DNA from: Streptomyces naganishii JCM 4654
Lineage (GTDB): Bacteria; Actinomycetota; Actinomycetes; Streptomycetales; Streptomycetaceae
Direction of reading: 5' to 3'
Assembly: GCF_014650575.1 (NCBI RefSeq)
Contig: NZ_BMVF01000017.1
Location: 62,001 to 126,000, forward strand
Length of the DNA: 64,000 nt
This document shows positions 44,418-52,233 of the stretch, one piece after another. The notes under the pieces are model-generated. The model worked only from the letters and a program-made list of their open reading frames with translations, did not search any database and was not told where the DNA came from. Made by a program: the position numbers and the translations under genes. Every line of letters begins with the position of its first letter. Position 1 is the stretch's first letter.

Positions 44418-45917
44418 GTGCTCGACCAAGGCGCACCCCCGCAGAACCGAACAGTCACCGTCCCCCTGTCCACGGGCGCCCGCCTGATGCGCCGCAAGCC
44501 CGTGGAGCGCCTGGTGGCGGAGGGTGGCCAGGGCGAGGGAGGGGCGCTGCGGCGGTCCCTGGGCCTGTGGCAGCTGACCATGATCAGCATCGGCGCCACG
44601 CTCGGCACCGGCATCTTCGTGGTCCTCGGCGAGGCGGTGCCCAAGGCGGGCCCGGCCGTCACGCTCTCCTTCGTGATCGCCGGTCTGACCGCGCTGTTCT
44701 CGGCCCTGTCCTACGCCGAACTGGCCGGCACCATCCCGGTCGCCGGCTCCTCCTACTCGTACGCATACGCAACGATGGGCGAACTGATCGCCTGGGTGTG
44801 CGGCTGGTGCCTGGTGCTGGAGTACGGCGTGTCGGTGGCCGCCGTGGCCGTGGGCTGGGGCGAGTACCTCAACGAACTGCTCAAGGGCACCATCGGCGTC
44901 ACCATCCCGGCCGCGCTCTCGGCGCCGCCCGGCGACGGCGGCGTCTTCAACCTGCCGGCGCTGATCGTCGTCCTGCTGGCGATGGTCTTCCTGATGGGCG
45001 GCGCCAAGGAGTCGGCCCGCGCCAACACGATCATGGTGTGCGTGAAGATCGCCGCGCTGGTGCTGTTCTGCGCCATCGGCGTCCAGGGCTTCCGCTCGGG
45101 CAACTACTCCCACTTCATGCCGCTGGGCATGAGCGGGGTCAGCGCGGCGGGCGCCACGCTCTTCTTCTCGTACATCGGCTTCGACGCCGCCTCGACGGCG
45201 GGCGAGGAGGCGAAGAACGCGCAGCGCGACCTGCCCCGCGCGATCATGCTGTCGCTCGTCATCGTCACCGCGCTGTACGTCCTGGTCGCGGCGGTAGCGG
45301 TCGGCGCCAAGCCCTGGCAGAAGTTCAACGACTCCGAGGCCGCCCTCGCCCAGATCATGCGCGACGTCACCGGCCAGAGCTTCTGGGGCACCCTGCTGGC
45401 CTTCTGCGCGGTCATCGCCATCGCCAGCGTGGTCCTGACCGTGCTCTACGGCCAGACCCGCATCCTGTTCGCGATGTCCCGCGACGGCCTGGTGCCCAAG
45501 GTGTTCTCGCGGGTCCACCCCAAGAGCGGCGCCCCGCGTGCCAACACGGTGATCGTCTCGCTGTTCTGCGGTGTGCTCGCCGCCGCCATCCCGCTGGGCC
45601 AGCTCGCCGACGCCACCAGCATCGGCACCCTGTTCGCCTTCGCTCTGGTCAACGTGGCCGTGGTGGTGCTGCGCCGGACCCGCCCGCACATGCACCGCAG
45701 TTTCCGGGTGCCGCTGTCGCCGGTGCTGCCCGCGGTGGGCTTCCTGCTCTGCCTCTGGATGATGGGCAGCCTGTCCACCGTCACCTGGGTGGTCTTCGGT
45801 GGCTGGATGGCGGTCGGGCTCGTGTTCTACTTCGTGTACGGCTACCGGCGCTCCCGTCTCGCGGCGCCGTCGGTACCGTCCGAGCCCTCCGCACCCTCCG
45901 CACCATCCGAGAAGTGA
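44418..45917 (+). CDS. Amino acid permease (APC superfamily, CAT-like)
   Basis: A 499-residue transporter with about 12 membrane spans. The first span has the APC motif LTMISIGATLGTGIFVVLG, followed by LSYAELAGTIPVAGSSYSYAY; both are typical of cationic/branched amino acid transporters of the YfnA/CAT group. The ends are hydrophilic. GTG 44418 has AAGGAG upstream. An Lrp/AsnC regulator begins 10 nt after its stop, and palindromes lie upstream, so uptake is probably controlled by an amino acid. Confidence 0.9.
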   Translation: MLDQGAPPQNRTVTVPLSTGARLMRRKPVERLVAEGGQGEGGALRRSLGLWQLTMISIGATLGTGIFVVLGEAVPKAGPAVTLSFVIAGLTALFSALSYAELAGTIPVAGSSYSYAYATMGELIAWVCGWCLVLEYGVSVAAVAVGWGEYLNELLKGTIGVTIPAALSAPPGDGGVFNLPALIVVLLAMVFLMGGAKESARANTIMVCVKIAALVLFCAIGVQGFRSGNYSHFMPLGMSGVSAAGATLFFSYIGFDAASTAGEEAKNAQRDLPRAIMLSLVIVTALYVLVAAVAVGAKPWQKFNDSEAALAQIMRDVTGQSFWGTLLAFCAVIAIASVVLTVLYGQTRILFAMSRDGLVPKVFSRVHPKSGAPRANTVIVSLFCGVLAAAIPLGQLADATSIGTLFAFALVNVAVVVLRRTRPHMHRSFRVPLSPVLPAVGFLLCLWMMGSLSTVTWVVFGGWMAVGLVFYFVYGYRRSRLAAPSVPSEPSAPSAPSEK

Positions 45918-45927
45918 TCCGCCCACC

Positions 45928-46380
45928 GTGCTGAACGATCTCGACGAACGCATCGTGCACGCCCTCGCCGAGGACGCCCGCCGCTCCTACGCGGACATCG
46001 GGCAGCTCGTCGGCCTGTCCGCGCCCGCCGTCAAGCGGCGCGTCGACCGGCTGCGCGCCACCGGTGCCATCACCGGTTTCACCGTGCGCGTCGACCCGGC
46101 GGCGCTCGGCTGGGAGACCGAGGGGTACGTCGAGATCTACTGCCGGCGCAACACCTCGCCGGAGACCATCCAGCGCGGCCTGGAGCGCTACCAGGAGGTC
46201 GTGTCCGCGTCCACCGTCACCGGGGACGCGGACGCGATCGCCCAGGTCTTCGCCGCCGACATGCGGCACTTCGAGCGGGTCCTGGAGCGCATCGCGGGGG
46301 AGCCGTTCGTGGAGCGCACCAAGTCGGTGCTGGTGCTCTCGCCGCTGCTGCGGCGGTTCTCCTCGGGCGCGCCGAGCTGA
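45928..46380 (+). CDS. Lrp/AsnC family transcriptional regulator
   Basis: A 150-residue feast/famine regulator: N-terminal HTH (LNDLDERIVHALAEDARRSYADIGQLVGLS, in part, then APAVKRRVDRLRATGAI) and a C-terminal RAM ligand-binding domain (VEIYCRRNTSPETIQRGL ... STVTGDADAIAQVFAADM). GTG 45928 lies 10 nt after the permease stop. It likely controls this permease in response to its amino acid via the TTGC/GCAA sites upstream. Confidence 0.93.
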   Translation: MLNDLDERIVHALAEDARRSYADIGQLVGLSAPAVKRRVDRLRATGAITGFTVRVDPAALGWETEGYVEIYCRRNTSPETIQRGLERYQEVVSASTVTGDADAIAQVFAADMRHFERVLERIAGEPFVERTKSVLVLSPLLRRFSSGAPS

Positions 46381-46606
46381 CGTGGGCGGCCGGGGGGCCG
46401 GCCGCGCTCGCGCACGAGGAGGGCCACATCTCGTGGGCGAGCCGCCCGGCATCGGTCCGGACGTACGTCACTAAGCACCGGTCTCCCCGGGGGCGGGCCG
46501 GGCGGCCGGCTGCCGGGCGGCGGTCCTGGCCGCGGTTCCCGCGGCAGACCGGCATTGCCGGCGGGTAGCAAGTGCCGGGCCGCCTGTCCGTGGCAACCGG
46601 CCGGCC

Positions 46607-47030
46607 ATGAGCGCCGTCGCGGGCGCGGACGCGGATGTCGCCGTGACCGGCGACGACTGGTACCCGGACGAGACCTGGCGCGGAGCCACAGTGCCCCCTG
46701 ACACCGTCACCCGCGCCCGCACCCGCCCCTCCGACCGGCACACCGTCGCCCTGATGTCCCAAGGCCTGGCCCTCGACCAGGACGCTGACAGACCCTTGGG
46801 CGTGGACGCCGCCGCCTCGCAGCTCGCCCCCGCGCGCCGCGCCCCCCGCCCGGTCGTCGAACTCGCCGCCGGCACCACCCCCTCCCGCTGACTGCGGTCC
46901 GCGCACTGCTCGGCGACCTCGCCGGGGCCGGCCTCGTACGCATCGACCCGCCGAGCACCGTGCAACCGCACGGACGGGCCGCCGATCCCGGGCTGCTGCG
47001 CGAGATCGCGAAGTGCCCGCGCGAGCTGCG
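46607..47030 (+). pseudogene. Frameshifted conservon DUF742 (CvnC-like) gene
   Basis: The frame from ATG 46607 reads DDWYPDETWRGATVPPDT then VTRARTRPSDRHTVAL, the N-terminal part of DUF742 proteins, and stops at 46891. One frame over, the text continues LPLTAVRALLGDLAGAGLVR and LLREIAKCPREL, the DUF742 C-terminus. A single base lost in the C-run 46878-46882 accounts for the break; adding one C gives a continuous GTTPLPLTAVRALLGDL. The normal stop after the last helix is also missing, and the frame runs into a repeat array. Conservons normally have CvnA-D in a row; no kinase, roadblock or GTPase partner is here. A sequencing error could explain the shift but not the missing partners. Confidence 0.7.
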
Positions 47031-47066
47031 CCCCGAACCGCCACGACCACGCCGGAAGCCGGGACC

Positions 47067-47710
47067 GGAAGGGGCCTGCGGGGGCGCGGGGGCCGGCGCG
47101 GAAGGGGCCCGTGGCGGCGCGGGCGGCTGTGTTCGGAAGGGGCCCATGCCGGCGGCTGCGGTCGGAAGGGGCCCATGCCGGCGGGGGCGAGGCCGAAGGT
47201 GCCTGGGCGGCGCGGGAGGGCGGTCGGGAGGGGCCTGGGTGGCGTGGGAGGGCGCGGTCGGAAGGGGCTCGTGGCGGCGCAGGGTCCGGGGTCGAAGGGG
47301 CCTGCGATGGCACGGGCCCGCGGTCGGGAGGGGCCTGGGCGGCGCGGGAGGGCGCGGTCGGAAGGGGCTCGTGGCGGCGCAGGGGCCGGGGCCGAAGTGG
47401 CCTGCGATGGTGCGGCGGCTGTGGTCGGAAGGGGCCTGGTCGCGGGAGGGCGTGGTCGGGAGGGGCCTGGGCGGCGCGGGAGGTGCGGCCGAAGCGGCCC
47501 GTGGCGGCGCGGGGGCCGGGGTCGAGGTGGCCTGCGATGGCGCGGAGCCCGCGGTAGGCAGGGGCCTGGGTGGCGTGGGAGGGCGCGGTCGGGAAGTGGC
47601 CCGTGACGGCGCAGGGCCGGGGTCGGAGCGGTCTGCGACCGTGCGGGGCCGCGGTCGGAACGTAGCCTCGGTTGCCTGGGAAGGCGCCGTCGGAAGGTTC
47701 CGCGGGCGCG
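47067..47710. repeat. Degenerate 33-bp tandem repeat array, about 20 copies
   Basis: The core GGAAGGGGCC, with variants, recurs at 47067, 47100, 47135, 47164, 47194, 47226, 47260, 47293, 47326, 47360, 47393, 47427, 47458, 47490, 47523, 47557, 47591, 47625, 47657 and 47692; spacing is 29-35, mostly 33-34. From 47226 on, three unit types alternate (CCTGGGCGGCGCGGGAGGGC, CTCGTGGCGGCGCAGGGGCC and CCTGCGATGG types), giving a second period of about 100 bp. One strand is extremely G-rich. Frames stay open on both strands, but none looks like a real protein. Confidence 0.8.
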
Positions 47711-47848
47711 TGCAATGAATCGCCGTGTCGGGCGGCCCGCACGCAACGATCCGCTCACCGCCGCGCAACGGCTCCCGCTTGTCCGCCCGAGCCCGCCGAC
47801 CGTACCGTCTAAGCGACCCCGAAACCCCCGTACCGGTGAGGATCACGC

Positions 47849-48637
47849 ATGCGCACCGCCCTGCTCCAGAGCTCCGGCCGCCCCGGCAGTGTCGCCGAGA
47901 ACCTCAAGGTGCTCGACGCGGCCGCCGGCCGGGCCGCTGCCGCCGGGGCCGGGCTGCTCGTGACGCCCGAGATGTTCCTCACCGGCTACGCGATCGGCGA
48001 CGGGATCGGCCGCCTCGCCGAGCCCGCCGACGGCGACTCGGCCGACGCGATCGCCGAGATCGCCGGCCGGCACGGCCTGGCCCTCGCCTACGGCTACCCC
48101 GAGCGGGACGGCGAGGCCGTCTTCAACTCGGTCCAGCTGCTCGCCGCCGACGGCACCCGCCTGGCCAACTACCGCAAGACCCACCTCTTCGGCCGCTTCG
48201 AGCGCGACCACTTCACCCCGGGCGAGACCCCGGTCGTCCAGGCCGAGCTGGACGGCCTGACCGTCGGGCTCATGATCTGCTACGACGTCGAGTTCCCGGA
48301 GAACGTGCGCGCCCACGCCCTGGCCGGCACCGACCTGCTGCTCGTCCCCACCGCGCAGATGCACCCCTTCCAGTTCGTGGCCGAGTCCCTCGTGCCGGTG
48401 CGCGCCTGGGAGAGCCAGATGTACGTGGCGTACGTCAACCGGGTCGGCCGCGAGGGCGAGTTCGAGTTCGTCGGGCTTTCCACCCTCGCCGGCCCCGACG
48501 GCATCGCCCGCGCCCGCGCCGGCCGCGCCGAGGAGCTGGTGTTCGCCGACGCCGACCGGGCCTTCCTCGCCGCCTCCCGCGAGGCCAACCCGTACCTGAA
48601 GGACCGCCGCCCCGGCCTCTACGGGTCCCTCCTCTGA
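47849..48637 (+). CDS. Carbon-nitrogen hydrolase (nitrilase superfamily amidase)
   Basis: A 262-residue enzyme with the nitrilase catalytic triad: Glu41 (LVTPEMFLTGY), Lys110 (NYRKTHLFGRFE) and Cys144 (LMICYDVEFPE). It hydrolyses an amide or nitrile to the acid. The start ATG 47849 matches the family N-terminus. The gene is 59 nt upstream of an amine oxidase of the tryptophan 2-monooxygenase type, whose product would be an amide; a joint amino acid to amide to acid route is a reasonable guess. The 33-bp repeat array lies directly upstream. Confidence 0.9.
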   Translation: MRTALLQSSGRPGSVAENLKVLDAAAGRAAAAGAGLLVTPEMFLTGYAIGDGIGRLAEPADGDSADAIAEIAGRHGLALAYGYPERDGEAVFNSVQLLAADGTRLANYRKTHLFGRFERDHFTPGETPVVQAELDGLTVGLMICYDVEFPENVRAHALAGTDLLLVPTAQMHPFQFVAESLVPVRAWESQMYVAYVNRVGREGEFEFVGLSTLAGPDGIARARAGRAEELVFADADRAFLAASREANPYLKDRRPGLYGSLL

Positions 48638-48696
48638 CCTGCCCCGGCCCCGCCCAGCCTCCACCCCCGTTCTTCCGCGCAAGGAGTCCGTACCCC

Positions 48697-50394
48697 ATGA
48701 CGTCCACGGTGCCCAACGCCGTCGAGCACGCAGACGAGCAGCAGCCGCCGATCACCATGTTCGGCCCGGACTTCCCCTACGCCTACGACGACTTCCTCGC
48801 CCACCCCGCGGGCCTCGGCCAGGTCCCGGCCACGGAGCACGGCACCGAGGTCGCGGTCATCGGCGGCGGCCTGTCCGGCATCGTCGCCGCCTACGAGCTG
48901 ATGAAGATGGGCCTCAAGCCCGTCGTCTACGAGGCCGACCGGATCGGCGGCCGGCTGCGCACCGTCGGCTTCGAGGGCTGCGACGAGTCGCTGACCGCCG
49001 AGATGGGCGCCATGCGCTTCCCGCCGTCCTCCACGGCCCTCCAGCACTACATCGACCTGGTGGGCCTGGAGACCAGGCCGTTCCCCAACCCGCTGGCCGA
49101 GGCCACCCCCTCCACCGTCGTCGACCTCAAGGGCGAGTCGCACTACGCCGAGACGATCGACGACCTGCCCCAGGTCTACCGGGACGTCGCCGACGCCTGG
49201 AACAAGTGCCTGGAGGAGGGCGCGGACTTCTCCGACATGAACCGCGCCATGCGCGAGCGGGACGTGCCCCGCATCCGGGAGATCTGGGCGAGGCTCGTCG
49301 AGAAGCTCGACAACCAGACCTTCTACGGCTTCCTCTGCGACTCCGAGGCCTTCAAGTCCTTCCGGCACCGCGAGATCTTCGGCCAGGTCGGCTTCGGCAC
49401 GGGCGGCTGGGACACCGACTTCCCGAACTCGATCCTGGAGATCCTGCGCGTCGTCTACACCGAGGCCGACGACCACCACCGCGGCATCGTCGGCGGCTCG
49501 CAGCAACTGCCGCTCAGGCTCTGGGAGCGCGAGCCGGAGAAGATCGTCCACTGGCCCTACGGCACCTCGCTGAAGTCCCTCCACGTGGACGGTGAGCCCC
49601 GCCCGGCCGTGACCCGGCTCAACCGCACCGCGGGCAACCGGATCACCGTCACCGACGCCGCCGGCGACATCCGCACCTACCGGGCGGCGATCTTCACGGC
49701 GCAGTCCTGGATGCTGCTGTCCAAGATCCAGTGCGACGACGAGCTGTTCCCGATCGACCACTGGACGGCGATCGAGCGCACCCACTACATGGAGTCCAGC
49801 AAGCTCTTCGTGCCCGTCGACCGGCCGTTCTGGCTGGACAAGGACGAGGAGACCGGCCGGGACGTCATGTCGATGACGCTCACCGACCGCATGACCCGCG
49901 GCACCTACCTCCTCGACGACGGCCCGGACAAGCCCGCCGTGATCTGCCTGTCGTACACCTGGTGCGACGACAGCCTGAAGTGGCTGCCGCTGTCCGCGAG
50001 CGAGCGGATGGAGGTCATGCTGAAGTCGCTGTCGGAGATCTACCCGAAGGTCGACATCCGCAGCCACGTCATCGGCAACCCGGTCACCGTCTCCTGGGAG
50101 AACGAGCCCTACTTCATGGGCGCGTTCAAGGCCAACCTGCCCGGCCACTACCGCTACCAGCGGCGCCTGTTCACGCACTTCATGCAGGAGCGGCTGCCCG
50201 AGGACAAGCGGGGCATCTTCCTCGCCGGCGACGACATCTCCTGGACGGCCGGCTGGGCCGAGGGCGCCGTCCAGACCGCGCTGAACGCGGTCTGGGGCGT
50301 GATGCACCACCTGGGCGGCCAGACCGACCGGTCCAACCCCGGCCCCGGCGACGTCTACGACGAGATCGCGCCCGTGGAACTCCCCGAGGACTGA
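48697..50394 (+). CDS. Flavin amine oxidase, tryptophan 2-monooxygenase / L-amino-acid oxidase-like
   Basis: A 565-residue FAD enzyme. The dinucleotide fold is VAVIGGGLSGIVAAYELMKM (near residue 52) with EADRIGGRLRTV after it. AEMGAMRFPPS, TRPFPNPLAEA and GFGTGGWDTDFPNSILEILR closely recall the IaaM/phenylalanine 2-monooxygenase subfamily, and the C-terminal FAD motif is FLAGDDISWTAGWAEGAVQTAL. These enzymes oxidise an L-amino acid to a 2-oxo acid or, by oxidative decarboxylation, to an amide. ATG 48697 follows AAGGAG. It forms an operon with the upstream C-N hydrolase. Confidence 0.88.
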   Translation: MTSTVPNAVEHADEQQPPITMFGPDFPYAYDDFLAHPAGLGQVPATEHGTEVAVIGGGLSGIVAAYELMKMGLKPVVYEADRIGGRLRTVGFEGCDESLTAEMGAMRFPPSSTALQHYIDLVGLETRPFPNPLAEATPSTVVDLKGESHYAETIDDLPQVYRDVADAWNKCLEEGADFSDMNRAMRERDVPRIREIWARLVEKLDNQTFYGFLCDSEAFKSFRHREIFGQVGFGTGGWDTDFPNSILEILRVVYTEADDHHRGIVGGSQQLPLRLWEREPEKIVHWPYGTSLKSLHVDGEPRPAVTRLNRTAGNRITVTDAAGDIRTYRAAIFTAQSWMLLSKIQCDDELFPIDHWTAIERTHYMESSKLFVPVDRPFWLDKDEETGRDVMSMTLTDRMTRGTYLLDDGPDKPAVICLSYTWCDDSLKWLPLSASERMEVMLKSLSEIYPKVDIRSHVIGNPVTVSWENEPYFMGAFKANLPGHYRYQRRLFTHFMQERLPEDKRGIFLAGDDISWTAGWAEGAVQTALNAVWGVMHHLGGQTDRSNPGPGDVYDEIAPVELPED

Positions 50395-50403
50395 GCCGCG
50401 CGG

Positions 50404-50443
50404 GGCGCGGGCGGCCGCCGGTCAGACACCGGCCGCCCGCGCC
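50404..50443 (+). terminator. Hairpin between amine oxidase and LLM gene
   Basis: GGCGCGGGCGG-CCG-CCGGT pairs with ACCGG-CCGCCCGCGCC across a 5-nt loop with a 3-nt bulge. It begins 10 nt after the amine oxidase stop and overlaps the 3' end of the convergent LLM gene. Confidence 0.6.
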
Positions 50444-51351
50444 CTCTCGTACACCTCGGTGGCCACGTCCTTGAGCTCCTGCGCGTCGCGCGCGCCGCTC
50501 TGCACGTCGACGAGGATCTCCTGAAGTCCCAGTTCCGTGTACGGCAGCAGGTCCTCGGCGATCTGGTCCGCGCTGCCGTGGAAGGGGCGCCGGCCCGCCT
50601 CGCCGGCCGGCTTGGCCGAGAAGCGCGCGTTGACCCTGAGCACGGTGCGGATCGGCTGCTGCCGCCCGCGCTCGGCGGCGAGGTCCTGGAGCGCGTGCCA
50701 CTGGTCGGCCACCTGCTCCACGCCCGCCGCGATCGGCAGCCAGCCGTCGGCGTGCTCGACGAGCCGCTCACGCGCCCGCCGGGTGCTCGCGGCCAGCAGG
50801 ATCGGGATCGGCCGGGCGGGCTTGGGCCCGACCACGGCCGAGTCGATCTGGGCGATCCGCCCGTGATGGCGCACCGGGTCCGGTCCCCACACCGCCCGGC
50901 AGACGTCGATCACCTCGTCCAGCACCCGGCCGCGCTCCTTGATCGGCCGGACCCCCGAGGCCGCGTACTCGTCCAGCGACCAGCCGGTGCCGAACCCGGC
51001 GACCACCCGGCCGCCGCTGACCGCGTCCAGGGTGGCGAGCGTCCTGGCGAGCTGGAACGGCACGTGCAGGGGCGCGACCAGCACGCTGCTGCCCAGCTCG
51101 ACCCGTTCGGTGGCCGCCGCGGCCAGCGTCAGCGCGACCAGCGGGTCGGCCACGTGCCGGTAGGAGTCGGGCCAGGGCAGGCCCTCCACTCCGTACAGCC
51201 CCTGCGTGGCGGGCTCGGGGAACAGGGCCCGCTCGTACACCCACACGCTGTCGTAGCCAGCGCGTTCGGCGGCGCGCGCCACGTCGGGCACGTCCCTGCC
51301 GAGGTGGTACTGCCGGTTCTGCGGTAGCCCGAGTCCGAGACGGGTCGCCAT
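50422..51351 (-). CDS. LLM class F420-dependent oxidoreductase
   Basis: A 309-residue luciferase-like monooxygenase fold protein. It opens LGLGLPQNRQYHLGRDVPDVARAAE and contains VELGSSVLVAPLHVPFQLARTLATLD, GGRVVAGFGTGWSLDEYAASG and PILLAASTRRARERLVEHADGW, typical of actinobacterial F420-using members. Substrate unknown. ATG 51351 has AAGGAG 8 nt upstream. It converges with the amine oxidase and is followed upstream by the DUF5995 gene in the same direction (37-nt gap). Confidence 0.88.
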   Translation of the reverse strand: MATRLGLGLPQNRQYHLGRDVPDVARAAERAGYDSVWVYERALFPEPATQGLYGVEGLPWPDSYRHVADPLVALTLAAAATERVELGSSVLVAPLHVPFQLARTLATLDAVSGGRVVAGFGTGWSLDEYAASGVRPIKERGRVLDEVIDVCRAVWGPDPVRHHGRIAQIDSAVVGPKPARPIPILLAASTRRARERLVEHADGWLPIAAGVEQVADQWHALQDLAAERGRQQPIRTVLRVNARFSAKPAGEAGRRPFHGSADQIAEDLLPYTELGLQEILVDVQSGARDAQELKDVATEVYERARAAGV

Positions 51352-51388
51352 GCGGTGTGCTCCTTGTCGGTGCGGCAGCGGTGCGGGG

Positions 51389-52111
51389 TCAGTGCGGCAG
51401 CGGGGTGAGCATCATGCGTCCCGCGAAGCCTACGGCCGAGTCCAGGCGCTGGGTGAACTCCTCGGCCAGGTCCGGCAGTCGGCGCAGCGCCCACAGGGCC
51501 CGCGCGGCCGACCAGGTGGCCTCCCTGGCCCGCTCCAGGCTCCACGAGCCGAGCAGATGGGTGAGCGGGTCGGCGATCTGCAGCAGGTCGGGGCCCGGCA
51601 TCAGGTCCTCGCGGATGCGCTCCTCCAGCGAGACCAGCAGGTCGCCGACGCGGTCGAACTCGTCCTCCAGTTCGGCCGGTTCGCAGCGCAGCGTGTCGCA
51701 GGCGTCCACGACGGCGAGGGCGAGGTCGTGCCCGATGTGCGCGTTGATGCCGGCCAGCGCGAACTGCAGCGGCCGTACCCCCGGATGCCGGCGCGACTGG
51801 AGCAGCGGCCGCCAGCAGGCGGGCGGGCGACGGTCACCGGCCGCCGGTTCCACGGCCGCGAGATACCGCTCGGCGAACCGCACGTCGAGCACGGCCGCGG
51901 CCCACGGGTCCGCGAACCGGCCCGCCCGCAGCCGCCCGTCGACGGCCTCGGTGACGGCGAGGTAGACCCGGTTGAAGACCGCCACGCCGTCCCGCCGCGG
52001 CAGCGCGGCGTCCAGCGCGCGCATCCGCAGGACGACAGCCTCCACGGCGTCCGCCGCGCGGGCCGCGTCCATCGTGTCCAGGTGACGGGTGACTTGTCCC
52101 GATTGCCCCAT
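51389..52111 (-). CDS. DUF5995 family protein
   Basis: A 240-residue, mainly helical protein with conserved segments GVAVFNRVYLAVTEAVDGRL, DVRFAERYLAAVE, PLQFALAGINAHIGHDLALAV and DPLTHLLGSWSLERAREATW. The His-containing NAHIGHDL motif is the DUF5995 hallmark. No biochemical function is known. ATG 52111 is chosen; MDAARA (52072) is an alternative. It lies 37 nt upstream of the LLM gene in the same direction, so the two may be co-transcribed. Confidence 0.75.
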   Translation of the reverse strand: MGQSGQVTRHLDTMDAARAADAVEAVVLRMRALDAALPRRDGVAVFNRVYLAVTEAVDGRLRAGRFADPWAAAVLDVRFAERYLAAVEPAAGDRRPPACWRPLLQSRRHPGVRPLQFALAGINAHIGHDLALAVVDACDTLRCEPAELEDEFDRVGDLLVSLEERIREDLMPGPDLLQIADPLTHLLGSWSLERAREATWSAARALWALRRLPDLAEEFTQRLDSAVGFAGRMMLTPLPH

Positions 52112-52143
52112 GGGGGCAGCGTCCCAGGCCGGGCCCGGCCCAC

Positions 52144-52198
52144 GCGCCGACGGGCCGCGCGCTTCCCCGGAACGGGGGAACGCGCGGCCCGTCGGCGC
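52144..52198 (-). terminator. Terminator of the nucleobase permease gene
   Basis: Perfect 18-bp outer stem (GCGCCGACGGGCCGCGCG at 52144-52161 and its complement at 52181-52198) plus an inner TTCCCC/GGGGAA stem, 36 nt past the permease stop. Confidence 0.8.
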
Positions 52199-52233
52199 GG
52201 ATGGGAGCCCGGGAACCGCGGGGCCCGGGACTC

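Noticed and set aside
46217..47758. Long open frames on the minus strand across the repeat array (Pro/Arg-rich, about 400-500 residues)
   Set aside because: They overlap the Lrp gene end and the DUF742 remnant, have no ribosome site, and the low-complexity text follows from a G-rich 33-bp repeat in which stop codons are rare.
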